DNA of 40,410 bases from an uncultured Saprospiraceae bacterium (GTDB taxonomy: Bacteria > Bacteroidota > Bacteroidia > Chitinophagales > Saprospiraceae), in the NCBI GenBank assembly GCA_937973565.1, contig CALJKQ010000110.1, positions 1-40,410 of the forward strand, in the 5' to 3' direction. Made by a program: the position numbers and the translations under genes. How positions within the stretch are numbered: the stretch's first letter is position 1; every line of letters starts with the position of its first letter. Shown piece by piece: positions 24,772 to 33,340 of this stretch. A model generated the notes under the pieces. It was not told where the DNA came from and did no database searches. It worked only from the letters and a program-made list of their open reading frames with translations.

Positions 24772-25917
24772 TTATACTTTGGCCAAAGCCTGGTCGAGAT
24801 CCTGAATAAGATCTTCTACGTCTTCGATGCCCACACTGAGTCGGATCAGCGAATCGGTAAGACCCACTTTCATCCTTTCTTCTCTGGGGATTGAAGCGTG
24901 GGTCATGGATGCAGGATGCCCGATCAATGACTCTACCCCACCCAATGATTCAGCCAATGAAAAATAATGGGTTCCTTCCAGTACGCGCTTGGCTGCAGGC
25001 TCACTGTCGTCTACCAGGTCAAACGATATCATGGCGCCAAACATGCGCATCTGTTTTTTGGCCACCTCATGGTTGGGGTGGTTGCTAAAGCCGGGATAGT
25101 AAACCTTCGAAACCTTGGGATGTGCCAAAAGATAGTCTGCTATGCGGGCGGCATTTTCGCAGGCCCTCTGAACCCTTACATGCAGGGTTTTGATTCCTCT
25201 CAGCACCAAAAAACAGTCCTGAGGACCTGGTACGGCACCACAGGCATTTTGTATAAAGTGCAACTTTTCTGCCAGGTCAGTGCTGTCTACAATCAAAGCC
25301 CCATGGATGACATCAGAATGACCTCCGAGATATTTGGTAGCGCTGTGCAACACGATATCGGCACCCATCGAAATGGGATTCTGCAAATAAGGTGATGCAA
25401 AAGTATTGTCGACCACGGTGATAACTCCTTTGCCCTTGACCACGTCGGTACAGGCTTTTATATCAACAATGCTAAGCATAGGATTGGTAGGTGTCTCGAT
25501 CCACAACATGCGCGTCTTTTCATTGAGTTTATCGGCAATGTTTTGGGGGTTTTGCATGTCAACGAAATGAAAGACGATACCGAATTTGGCATATACTCTC
25601 ACCATCTGTCGATACGATCCTCCGTAAAGGTCGTTGGTTGAGATCACCTCATCACCCGGATTTAAAAGTTTGAGTACAGCATCCTGGGCTGCCAGACCGG
25701 AACCAAAACAAATGGCATCTACGCCATTTTCCAGGGCTGCCAGATTTTTCTCCAACACCTGACGGGTAGGATTCTGTGTCCTTGCGTATTCAAAGCCCTT
25801 GTGACGACCCAAACCCTCCTGCACATAGGTGGAGGTTTGGTAAATGGGCGTCATGATGGCTCCGGTATCGGGATCCGGTTGAATGCCTGCGTGTATAACT
25901 TTGGTTCCGAATTTCAT
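24772..25917 (-). CDS. Cys/Met-metabolism PLP enzyme (cystathionine gamma-synthase or gamma-lyase)
   Basis: Fold-type I PLP enzyme of the trans-sulfuration family, acting in the cytosol on cystathionine or O-acylhomoserine. 381 residues, normal for MetB/MccB. The N-terminus has the family pattern TPIYQTSTYV and EYARTQNPTR, the cofactor lysine is K195 in SATKYLGGHSD, and the C-terminal block SLAESLGGVESLIGHPASMT, then GLTDSLIRLSVGIEDVEDLI is typical. Synthase and lyase are too close in sequence to separate by eye. Neighbours give no help. The upstream 244 bases to the divergent gene carry both promoters. Confidence 0.93.
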   Translation of the reverse strand: MKFGTKVIHAGIQPDPDTGAIMTPIYQTSTYVQEGLGRHKGFEYARTQNPTRQVLEKNLAALENGVDAICFGSGLAAQDAVLKLLNPGDEVISTNDLYGGSYRQMVRVYAKFGIVFHFVDMQNPQNIADKLNEKTRMLWIETPTNPMLSIVDIKACTDVVKGKGVITVVDNTFASPYLQNPISMGADIVLHSATKYLGGHSDVIHGALIVDSTDLAEKLHFIQNACGAVPGPQDCFLVLRGIKTLHVRVQRACENAARIADYLLAHPKVSKVYYPGFSNHPNHEVAKKQMRMFGAMISFDLVDDSEPAAKRVLEGTHYFSLAESLGGVESLIGHPASMTHASIPREERMKVGLTDSLIRLSVGIEDVEDLIQDLDQALAKV

Positions 25918-26124
25918 TTGGTAGAATGCATTTATTTAATCAATGAATAAAATCTTACTAATTGGAAACACAAAGTTGCCAAATTTTATCAAGAAATACA
26001 TGGATTTCCGATCAAAACGTTGAATTGGTTTCCCAAGTATTTAATCTTTCACCAAATATTATTTGTTGTACAAAATGTGGATAAATCATAGCCTTAAAAC
26101 CAGCTGACAGATATGGATTTTTTA

Positions 26125-26132
26125 TATATTTG
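26125..26132 (+). promoter_or_regulatory. -7 box TATATTTG
   Basis: Exact TAnnTTTG match 29 bases before the TTG start at 26162 of the small conserved gene. No matching -33 TTTG was found in the expected place. Confidence 0.45.
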
Positions 26133-26161
26133 TAAATCCTATATAACCAAAAAAGACAAAC

Positions 26162-26452
26162 TTGAAGTATTCAAAATCAAACCTGGAGAAGTTGGAATTG
26201 CTGTTCAAAGAACTGGAATACACGGTTCGTTATGAAAAGGGCAACTTCAATTCGGGCTATTGCATCGTCGAGCATAAAAAAATAGTGGTGGTCAATCGGT
26301 TTTACGACATTGAAGGCAGGATTAATATCCTGCTTGACATCCTGAGTACCATAGCCATTGACGAATCTACCCTTACGGAAAAAAGCCAGCAGTTTTTCAA
26401 ACAGATAGCCAGGAACCAGGAAAATCAACTCAAAGAGTTGTTGCAGGTGTGA
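26162..26452 (+). CDS. Small conserved Bacteroidota protein, TTG start
   Basis: 96 residues. The pattern MKYSKSNLEKLELLFKELEY, then V-R-Y-E-K-G-N-F-N-S-G-Y-C-I-V-E-H-K-K looks like a short family widespread in Bacteroidota, but I know no function for it. It is soluble and helix-rich with no signal peptide. The first codon is TTG; an in-frame stop lies just upstream at 26144-26146 and no ATG occurs near the N-terminus, so TTG is the only sensible start. The stop overlaps the GTG start of the MBL hydrolase by 4 bases (GTGA), implying translational coupling. Confidence 0.82.
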   Translation: MKYSKSNLEKLELLFKELEYTVRYEKGNFNSGYCIVEHKKIVVVNRFYDIEGRINILLDILSTIAIDESTLTEKSQQFFKQIARNQENQLKELLQV

Positions 26453-27213
26453 GGCTGTTGTTTCTGGGAACGGGCACTTCTCAAGGCATCCCCGTAGTGG
26501 GTTGCACGTGCAGTACTTGTCAATCCACGGATGTGCGCGATCGCAGGTTAAGAAGCAGCGTTTACATTGAGGCCGGCGAGAGCAAATTTTTGGTTGACAC
26601 GAGCCCTGACCTCAGGCAACAATTGCTTACCCATCACATTACAGATTTGGATGCCATTCTGTTTACCCACGAACACAATGACCATACGGCCGGCCTGGAT
26701 GATGTAAGGCCTATCAATTTTTTGCAGCGGAAAAGTATTCCGGCCTATGCTGATGATCGCGTGAGCAAAGATCTTACCATTCGTTACCCCTATGTATTTG
26801 GCAATAGTCATTATCCCGGCTCTCCTCAGGTTGCGTTAAACAGACTGGAGGCGGGTAAGTCCCATATCATCGCTGGTCAAAGTATTGAAGCACTGGCTGT
26901 TATTCATGGAAATCTTAACATACTGGGTTTTAAAATCAATGACCTAGCCTACATTACCGATGCATCGGCCTTACCGGATGCCACTGTAGAAGCCATTAAA
27001 GGGGTAAAAGTATTGGTGCTCAATGCCCTTCAACCAACTCCCCACCATGCCCATTTCAGTTTAGACCAGGCAGTAGCCATGGCACTGGAAATTGGGGCAG
27101 AACAGACCTATTTAACCCACATGAGCCATCAGCTGGGACCTGTGCACGTATGGAGTAAGCTCCTGCCACCGGAGATATTTGCAGCACATGATGGTTTGTG
27201 GGTAGAAATCTGA
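26449..27213 (+). CDS. MBL-fold metallohydrolase (PhnP-like)
   Basis: 254 residues, GTG start. Metallo-beta-lactamase fold of the group resembling PhnP phosphodiesterase: GTGTSQGIPVVGCTCSTC at 8-24 with C19, C21 and C24 that would bind a structural zinc in such proteins, LVDTSPDLRQ with an Asp of the active site, and the zinc-binding motif HEHNDHTAGLDD starting at H74. Later His residues are in THMSHQLG near the C-terminus. PhnP acts on cyclic phosphates in phosphonate use; no phn genes are nearby, so the substrate is unknown. It is coupled to the small gene upstream by a 4-base overlap. Confidence 0.9.
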   Translation: MRLLFLGTGTSQGIPVVGCTCSTCQSTDVRDRRLRSSVYIEAGESKFLVDTSPDLRQQLLTHHITDLDAILFTHEHNDHTAGLDDVRPINFLQRKSIPAYADDRVSKDLTIRYPYVFGNSHYPGSPQVALNRLEAGKSHIIAGQSIEALAVIHGNLNILGFKINDLAYITDASALPDATVEAIKGVKVLVLNALQPTPHHAHFSLDQAVAMALEIGAEQTYLTHMSHQLGPVHVWSKLLPPEIFAAHDGLWVEI

Positions 27214-27298
27214 TTCGGTAAAATTCTCTTTTATTTCTTTTACATCTTTCAGCTGCATCATACAAAGCAGCTGGGAGAGCAAGCTATCAGGAAGAGGA

Positions 27299-27334
27299 AT
27301 AAAAAAAAAGCCCCTCCAAAAATGGAAGGGCTTT
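27299..27334 (-). terminator. Terminator after the gld operon
   Basis: The stem formed by AGCCCCTCC (27309-27317) and GGAAGGGCT (27324-27332) has one mismatch and a six-base loop. On the minus strand it is followed by about nine T. It lies 20 bases beyond the gldN stop. It also lies between the convergent MBL gene and gldN, and could weakly terminate the plus strand. Confidence 0.8.
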
Positions 27335-27353
27335 ATATCATGGGATCATAAGA

Positions 27354-28229
27354 TCAATATTCCCAAAGATCGTGTTCAAAGTTGAACAGTTCGTTTTTGA
27401 TTTTGTCGGATTCCATTAATCTGTCGAAGCCAAACATGGGATCTTTTTCATCAAAATACTGTTCTACTTTGTAATCGAGTACATTCGATTTCTTATAGAT
27501 GATGCTGGTGAAATACCGGTTGTCCAACAAGTCTGCCCAGGTCATTGGCGCAACATCGTTGTTGTCGCTGATCACTCTGTGCTTAGACAAGTAGGTCCTT
27601 GCTTCCGGATAGTAAACCCAGAACAATGGATATTCCAATGGTCTGTCGAGTCCTTCAACTGTTTCTTCGTAAAGAGGAGCAATGCCAATGATGCGGTTTT
27701 TCATCATAGAAGCTTCTTCATCGAAGAACCAGATTTCCTTAATACGGAATCTGAAAATATTTCTCCAGTCTTTGGTGTTCTTTACCACCTGCACTTTCTC
27801 TTCGTAAGTATCGTAGTCGAAAGTAGTGATGGTATCCACATCAAACAACTTCTTTTCTACATCTTCGAAGGTAAGCGCATCCTTAAATTTTTCATCTTCA
27901 AAAACGGTGATGTCACCATTTTGAATCATGTCTTTAAGGATATTGAAGAATGGAGCTTCTTCTGCCCTCCATGCGAGGTTCATCTTTTCGCGGGTTTCCA
28001 CGAGTCTCCAGATTCGTTTTTCCCACGCGATATCTGCTTCTCTCACCGGTTCGTATGCCATCAATTTGGCATCCGTGATGAGTCTTTTGTTGACGATGTC
28101 GTCGATGTAGATATCTTCAGCGGGAGCGCTGGATTCAGTGATCACCCTTTCAGCATTTTGTGCGGAGGCAGTAGAGATACAAGCCCAGCAAGCCAGCAAT
28201 GCGACAAAAAGTTTGAAGTTGTTGTTCAT
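27354..28229 (-). CDS. gldN: Type IX secretion / gliding protein GldN
   Basis: Periplasmic T9SS component that, with GldK, forms a ring under the outer membrane. 291 residues with a signal peptide (LFVALLACWACISTASAQ). Typical GldN features are visible: AYEPVREADIAWEKRIWRLV, helix-rich middle, FRIKEIWFFDEEASMMKNRI, then IGIAPLYEE, and PLFWVYYPEARTYLSKH before the C-terminus. It is the last gene of the gldK-gldL-gldM-gldN order, 17 bases after gldM. A terminator follows. Confidence 0.95.
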   Translation of the reverse strand: MNNNFKLFVALLACWACISTASAQNAERVITESSAPAEDIYIDDIVNKRLITDAKLMAYEPVREADIAWEKRIWRLVETREKMNLAWRAEEAPFFNILKDMIQNGDITVFEDEKFKDALTFEDVEKKLFDVDTITTFDYDTYEEKVQVVKNTKDWRNIFRFRIKEIWFFDEEASMMKNRIIGIAPLYEETVEGLDRPLEYPLFWVYYPEARTYLSKHRVISDNNDVAPMTWADLLDNRYFTSIIYKKSNVLDYKVEQYFDEKDPMFGFDRLMESDKIKNELFNFEHDLWEY

Positions 28230-28246
28230 CTTTAAGAGATAAAAAA

Positions 28247-29812
28247 TTATTTAATAGTAAATACCATTGAACCGATGGCTCTTGGTGCAGGGTCGCCAGG
28301 ACACTTACACTTGATGTCCTGGAACAAGTAGTTGTCGCCAGGAGCAGCCTTGCTGATCAATGATTGAGATTTAGGATTGTATTTTCCACCCGGGTTTGGA
28401 GAAAATTCAGGATCCTGACGTTTAGGTGCACGGATCAACAGGTATTCTGTGATGTCGCACTTAGCTTCAAAATCGAAACCTTCCAAAAGAGGGAAAACAC
28501 CCGGATAAGCTTTGAATTCACCGTCTCCGATTTTACCGCCTCTGTTTTTACCCAAAACCGGTACCGGATCCGGAATCCTTTTTACGCGGAAGTCTTTGCT
28601 GTAGCTCATGCCCGGAGCACTTACCACAACTTTGGCATTGCCCACCTGGGTAACTTTAACAGTATAAGTACCATCGCTGTTTCTGCTGATGTTTCCTCCT
28701 GTCATGGTCACCTGGATTTGGTTAGAACTAACACCGGCAACTGCAATTTCTACAGGGTTATCAACACCAATGTAGAACACATTCATTTTAGAGGCAGAAA
28801 CTGTAGCGGATTTTTCACCTACTTCGTATTCGAACTCAGATTTGTATGAATCTGTTTTGCCTGTAACCGGGTTGGTTACAGAGACAGAAGCGGTGTATTT
28901 TTTAGGACCTAGTGTATTGCCCACAGCTTTAAATTTCGCTACACCATCCTTATCTGTTGCCAATCTGGCACCATTAACAGAAACTGAAATTCCTGTGTTG
29001 GTACCTGCACCGGCAGCAGCAGAAAGGAATACATCTGCTTCATAAGTTTCACCTTTGAGGATGTACGACTTTTTAGGAGCCGCAACCACACGGAACTTAT
29101 CCAAAACCACGTCATCTTTTGAAAGACCCACCTTACCGGCAAGGTAGTTCAAAACTGCAGCTTCAGAAGCCTTGGTATCGTTGATGAATTTTGAAAAGAT
29201 AGGCTCAGTTGCACCAATTGGCATGTGACCAAAGGTAAAGTCTGCCCAGTTTTTCTTTTTGTTGGCAGATTTTTGCCATGTTTCATTGTCGATCTCGATA
29301 GGCAACTTGAATGCAGCTCTTTCGTTTTCATCAACCAATGCCAACAAGTCGGCTTTAACCTTTTCCATTCTTTCCTTCAGTTCCATACCTTTGCCTTCTT
29401 CTACCATTACACGGGTAGTGGCGTCGTAATTTCTTTTACCTCTGGGTTCTTTGATTCCGTATGCATCAACGTAATCTCCGTCATCAACTTTTTTGTTGCG
29501 GTTTCCACCTTCATCGATAAGTTGATCGATCAGACCCTGGATAAATGCAGTATTTGTTTTTGAAATTTCTCTGACCTGATCTACACGGTCAGCGTATTTC
29601 TTAAGTTCATCTTTTTTCTTTGCCCCATCTTTGATGGCCTGTGGCAGGGCATCATTGGCAGTATCCAACGCTGTATTGGCAGCCCTCAACCCTTTATCGA
29701 CCATGGCGAATGCGTTGAAAATTTCCGCAGAAACGTTCAATGCAAGAAGGGCGGTCAGTACCAGATACATAACGTTGATCATCAACTGTCTGGGTTCCTT
29801 TGGAATTGACAT
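28247..29812 (-). CDS. gldM: Type IX secretion / gliding motor protein GldM
   Basis: Periplasmic shaft of the GldLM proton-driven motor that powers T9SS and gliding. 521 residues, the usual length. The N-terminus has one membrane segment within QLMINVMYLVLTALLALNVS (residues about 9-28) and the characteristic AEIFNAFAMVDKGL. The rest is periplasmic, with a helical part to about 220 and then several Ig-like beta domains (VDNPVEIAVAGVSSNQIQVT, FRVKRIPDPVPVLGKNRGGK), as known for GldM. Order and spacing (52 bases after gldL, 17 before gldN) match the canonical operon. Confidence 0.97.
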   Translation of the reverse strand: MSIPKEPRQLMINVMYLVLTALLALNVSAEIFNAFAMVDKGLRAANTALDTANDALPQAIKDGAKKKDELKKYADRVDQVREISKTNTAFIQGLIDQLIDEGGNRNKKVDDGDYVDAYGIKEPRGKRNYDATTRVMVEEGKGMELKERMEKVKADLLALVDENERAAFKLPIEIDNETWQKSANKKKNWADFTFGHMPIGATEPIFSKFINDTKASEAAVLNYLAGKVGLSKDDVVLDKFRVVAAPKKSYILKGETYEADVFLSAAAGAGTNTGISVSVNGARLATDKDGVAKFKAVGNTLGPKKYTASVSVTNPVTGKTDSYKSEFEYEVGEKSATVSASKMNVFYIGVDNPVEIAVAGVSSNQIQVTMTGGNISRNSDGTYTVKVTQVGNAKVVVSAPGMSYSKDFRVKRIPDPVPVLGKNRGGKIGDGEFKAYPGVFPLLEGFDFEAKCDITEYLLIRAPKRQDPEFSPNPGGKYNPKSQSLISKAAPGDNYLFQDIKCKCPGDPAPRAIGSMVFTIK

Positions 29813-29864
29813 TTTCTTCTTTTGTTTTTAGATTAAAAAATGAATGATTGGATGAAGAACCCGA

Positions 29865-30446
29865 TTATTGTTTTACAACAAAAGCATTCAATACGTTGCC
29901 GTACACAGAATTCAATGAAGTAAGGTTTTTGTTCAAAGCAACCATTTGGTCTTTGTAAACCTTAGTATCATCTACAGTGTCGTTGAGGGTTTTCATAGCC
30001 TCATTCATTTTTGTGTAGAAGTTGTGCATGGTTTTCATTTGCTGGCTGGTTTCAGAAAAGTCAACTTCCTGAAGTGCTTTCAATGAGCCCAGGCTTTTTG
30101 ACATGTTCTGCAATTCGCTCAACATACCACCCAATCTGCTTTCAACTGCTTCAGCATCCAAAGCTCTTGGACCTGATTTTACAGGACCTGCTGTAAGCGG
30201 TGAAATGTTAGAAGAATATTGATCCAATCCTGGATACAGTTTTTCCCAGTAGTAATCTTTTTCAGGGCCGAGGATACCGAGCATAGCGAAGAGGAACGCT
30301 TCAACTACCAGACCGGCAGTGATGGCTGGACCTCCCCAAGGCTCAGAGTTGATCTTACCAAGGGCACCGACCATTACTACGGATGCACCCAAACCGATCA
30401 ACAAGTTCTTTGTATACTTAAATGTAGGTGACTTAAAAAAGCTCAT
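29865..30446 (-). CDS. gldL: Type IX secretion / gliding motor protein GldL
   Basis: Inner-membrane stator-like subunit of the GldLM motor. 193 residues, slightly shorter than the F. johnsoniae protein. Two membrane helices at about 14-31 and 39-59 (NLLIGLGASVVMVGALGKIN; ITAGLVVEAFLFAMLGILGP) with Glu49 in the second, which matches the conserved Glu proposed to take part in proton use. The C-terminal two thirds is cytoplasmic and coiled-coil-like (ESRLGGMLSELQNMSKSLGS). A 111-base gap with a hairpin separates it from gldK. Confidence 0.96.
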   Translation of the reverse strand: MSFFKSPTFKYTKNLLIGLGASVVMVGALGKINSEPWGGPAITAGLVVEAFLFAMLGILGPEKDYYWEKLYPGLDQYSSNISPLTAGPVKSGPRALDAEAVESRLGGMLSELQNMSKSLGSLKALQEVDFSETSQQMKTMHNFYTKMNEAMKTLNDTVDDTKVYKDQMVALNKNLTSLNSVYGNVLNAFVVKQ

Positions 30447-30503
30447 TTTTAGATTAAATTTAGTTGTTAGTAAATATTATCTGTTGTGTAATAAGGCGTC
30501 ATA

Positions 30504-30529
30504 CCGGATCAAAGCATAACTGATCCCGG
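30504..30529 (-). other. Hairpin in the gldK-gldL gap
   Basis: CCGGATCA (30504-30511) faces TGATCCCGG (30521-30529), forming an eight-pair stem with one bulged C and a nine-base loop. No T-run follows on the minus strand, so it is not a clear terminator; it may set mRNA processing or stability between gldK and gldL. Confidence 0.4.
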
Positions 30530-30557
30530 AAATCAACCTGGTTTACGTGATTAAAGA

Positions 30558-31793
30558 CTAGAAATCGTTGATTGACCTTCCAAGATAGGTGAGCACAGTT
30601 CTGAAACCGATGTACGATTTGGCGGTATCCTGGAATTCCCAGTGCCTTGTACCGGTTTGCAGATAGAAAGAAATGTCTTTCCATGAACCTCCTCTCAATA
30701 CCTTGCGCTTTAGAGCTTCAGGATCAGAAGGAGCCGCATTGTATCTGTGGTCAGAGTTGAGGTCGTGCTCAAGTGTATAGGCATTTTCTACGTAAGCCGA
30801 GCTGGTCCATTCTGCTACGTTGCCTGACATATTGTACAGACCGTAGTCGTTGGGGAAGTAAGCATCTGCTTTTACCGTGTAAAGACCTCCATCCTCAGGA
30901 TAATTTCCTCTACCGGGTTTGAAGTTTGCCAACAGACATCCTTTTGCATTTCTCACGTAAGGACCGCCCCATGGATATGGAGAAAGGTCGTGGCCTCCTC
31001 TCGCAGCATATTCCCATTCTGCTTCAGAAGGCAGACGGTAAATTTCTGTATTAACTTCAGCAGGATCCTTGTATTTGTCATACAATCTGGTTCTCCAATC
31101 GCAGAATGCAGTTGCCTGGTGCCAGTTTACGCCTACGACCGGATAGTCGTCAAAGGCAGGATGCCAGAAATAATTCCTCGTGAAAGGCTCGTTGTAGCTA
31201 TATGAGAAGTCTCTGATCCAGCACATAGTGTCAGGATAGATCTCCACTTCTTCCTTTTTAATGTGGGCTTTGCGCTCAGTGCCGCGTACTGCAGCTCCTT
31301 GCCAGTCAAACCACTCGTACTTGTATTTGAGTTTTCTTGGGTCCATTTCCCTTTTACCGGAAAATGCCATATCTCCCTGGTAATACATTTCATCCAGGGT
31401 AGGATCTGTATAATCCAGCTCAATTTCCCAATCGATAGATTCGTTGCCATTGTCATCCTGGATGACATCACCCATGATGGTGTGAGCTATTGAATCTCTT
31501 ACCCAGTATACAAACTGTCGGTATTCGTTGTTGGTAATTTCGGTATCATCCATGAAAAAGCCCTGCAAAGAGATGGATTTGGGCCTTTGGGTAAATGTCG
31601 AAAAGACATCCTGATCTCCCTGACCAATGTGTACCTGACCAGATGGAACATAAACCATACCGAATGGGTTTGGACTAGTCCACTTTGGTCTGTTTGCCAC
31701 TCCTACGAGTTGGCCGGATTCCGTCGATCCGCAAGACGCAAGCAATAAGATCAAAGCAAAAAAGCTTAGCGCTGAAAAAAGAGTTTTTTTCAT
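30558..31793 (-). CDS. gldK: Type IX secretion / gliding lipoprotein GldK
   Basis: Outer-membrane-attached lipoprotein that builds the T9SS ring with GldN. 411 residues. The signal ends LLLASC, with Cys21 lipidated. The body is a formylglycine-generating-enzyme-like (SUMF1) fold: FGMVYVPSGQVHIGQGDQD, FMDDTEITNNEYRQFVYWVR, PVVGVNWHQATAFCDWRTRL, YRLPSEAEWEYAARGGHDLS, YNMSGNVAEWTSSAY and VLRGGSWKDISFYLQ, ending in IGFRTVLTYLG. GldK is not thought to be catalytic; the oxidising cysteines of true formylglycine-generating enzymes are not evident. First gene of the operon. Confidence 0.95.
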   Translation of the reverse strand: MKKTLFSALSFFALILLLASCGSTESGQLVGVANRPKWTSPNPFGMVYVPSGQVHIGQGDQDVFSTFTQRPKSISLQGFFMDDTEITNNEYRQFVYWVRDSIAHTIMGDVIQDDNGNESIDWEIELDYTDPTLDEMYYQGDMAFSGKREMDPRKLKYKYEWFDWQGAAVRGTERKAHIKKEEVEIYPDTMCWIRDFSYSYNEPFTRNYFWHPAFDDYPVVGVNWHQATAFCDWRTRLYDKYKDPAEVNTEIYRLPSEAEWEYAARGGHDLSPYPWGGPYVRNAKGCLLANFKPGRGNYPEDGGLYTVKADAYFPNDYGLYNMSGNVAEWTSSAYVENAYTLEHDLNSDHRYNAAPSDPEALKRKVLRGGSWKDISFYLQTGTRHWEFQDTAKSYIGFRTVLTYLGRSINDF

Positions 31794-31845
31794 TTTTTCT
31801 ACCTACAATTTTTAATTTATAAACCCCTTTATAAAATTCAAGGCG

Positions 31846-31875
31846 TAAAGATAATGCTCAAATTCTATTTTCAAA
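31846..31875 (-). promoter_or_regulatory. Promoter of the gldKLMN operon, TTTG-N18-TATCTTTA
   Basis: On the minus strand TTTG at 31875-31872 is followed after 18 bases by TATCTTTA (31853-31846), one base off TAnnTTTG. The gldK ATG is 52 bases downstream. Spacing and sequence fit a Bacteroidota sigma-A promoter. Confidence 0.55.
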
Positions 31876-32029
31876 AAATATATTCTGAAAATGTAAAAAT
31901 TTAGGAATACTTAGGATCTTTAGCAAATGTAACAACGCATATATAACTGCGGATATTGCCTAAAAATCCAAATAATATTACGCGGGCAATTTTGTTTTAC
32001 CATTGGTATGAAGCACACTAAATATGATT

Positions 32030-32050
32030 AAATTTCATAAAGTGAAATTT
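32030..32050 (-). other. Inverted repeat downstream of the porP-like gene
   Basis: AAATTTCA (32030-32037) and TGAAATTT (32043-32050) form a perfect eight-pair stem with a five-base loop, 30 bases beyond the minus-strand gene that ends at 32080. The stem is AT-rich and no strong T-run follows, so a weak terminator is possible. The rest of the gap 31876-32079 is AT-rich with no recognisable gene. Confidence 0.35.
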
Positions 32051-32079
32051 TAACATTTTTGGCTCGCTCTCCAAATTTT

Positions 32080-33075
32080 CTACTCCAAAAACCTTGGATT
32101 GTAGATGATTTTTGGGGGTTTGCCCGTTGCCGGAAGATTGTAGAAGTTGATGCGCAGCATCAATTCGTGGCTTCCTTCGTGACTTCTCCTCAAAGAAGAG
32201 ATCCCTGCATCATACTGGTAAAACACAGTGTACCTGCGATTGATTCTGTGTCCGGCACAGAAACCCAAAGCATCCCATGACGAAGAACTGTTTCCCCGCA
32301 GCATCACTCCTCCAAAAATGTTGCCATTTATGCGAGCGAGGGCATGAATTTCTGTCTGAAATTTATTTAAATCTGTTCTCACAACTACACTCGGTTGAAA
32401 ATGAACATTTTGCGTTAATGGCAGAGAATACTGAAAAAATGCCATGGCATGGCTATTGAGTCCAAAACGGGTCAAATCCACCTCAACCGGATGCCTGGGA
32501 ACGTCCATCACAGAAAGTCCGGTCTGAAACGATGCATTGCGGTAAAAGAGGGATGCCTCCCATAAAAATCCATTTCCGGTGTATTTACCCTCTCCCAAAA
32601 TGGGGTCGTTGTGGTCAAAATTGCCATTTTCATAATTGCCCCCCGGTGTTCTAATAGCAGTGCCATCTATGCCCAACTGCAACAGCCCCACCCTGCCGCC
32701 AAGAGCCAGACTGCCACCGGCAACGTTAAAAACCCTGCTGGCAGATGCCTTCAAAGTCCTGAACTGCAAAACCCCATCTGAAGCACTCTGGAGGTCAAAG
32801 CCCACTCCCATGTTGTATAAATACAGTGGCAGGTGAAAGCCACCGTACAAAAACCGGGGACTGCCAGGCAGACTTACCCACTGGTTGCGCAAGTGAAGAT
32901 GCACCGCAATGGATTGATCAAAGCCGGCATAGGCTGCGTGCTCGCGATAGGGATTGAGTGGGGTAAAGGAGGATTGATTCCATTGCTGAGCAAAAGACCG
33001 GCTTGGCAACAACATACAAAAACATGTTGTCACAAAAAGCAAAATCGCAAGCTTACGGCAATTGAGAAATTTCAT
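32080..33075 (-). CDS. PorP/SprF-family T9SS membrane protein
   Basis: 331 residues from ATG at 33075. Signal peptide (LAILLFVTTCFCMLLPSRSF), then the PorP/SprF pattern: QQWNQSSFTPLNPYREHAAY, NQWVSLPGSPRFLYGGFHLP, NMGVGFDLQSAS and SFQTGLSVMDVP, ending in strands typical of an outer-membrane barrel (HELMLRINFYN). These proteins tether T9SS components or cargo at the outer membrane. The open frame continues to 33552, but residues before this ATG lack a signal peptide and extend past the lon start on the other strand, so the long form was rejected. It is upstream of gldK on the same strand after 286 bases. Confidence 0.88.
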   Translation of the reverse strand: MKFLNCRKLAILLFVTTCFCMLLPSRSFAQQWNQSSFTPLNPYREHAAYAGFDQSIAVHLHLRNQWVSLPGSPRFLYGGFHLPLYLYNMGVGFDLQSASDGVLQFRTLKASASRVFNVAGGSLALGGRVGLLQLGIDGTAIRTPGGNYENGNFDHNDPILGEGKYTGNGFLWEASLFYRNASFQTGLSVMDVPRHPVEVDLTRFGLNSHAMAFFQYSLPLTQNVHFQPSVVVRTDLNKFQTEIHALARINGNIFGGVMLRGNSSSSWDALGFCAGHRINRRYTVFYQYDAGISSLRRSHEGSHELMLRINFYNLPATGKPPKIIYNPRFLE

Positions 33076-33340
33076 GCTGGTGTATCCCCCATTTATCTGC
33101 ACAAGATAAAGAGGAAAATTAAAATAGAAAGCGGCAGGTATAAAAATGCTGTTTAAGCGACCAAAACCCCATTTTAAAGGATTTATTTGAACAAATTTTA
33201 TGTCAAAATTTGATGTCTTTGATATCATATCTGACTTTTTGTCGCAATCAATTAGGCCACTGGGACACAAAACGACATATAAATTGGCTTGGTACAAATA
33301 TTGAGATGGGTATTCACTAACCCGAATAAAAAAATACAAC

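Noticed and set aside
27579..28235. Plus-strand open frame of 218 codons
   Set aside because: Antisense shadow of gldN; composition not protein-like.
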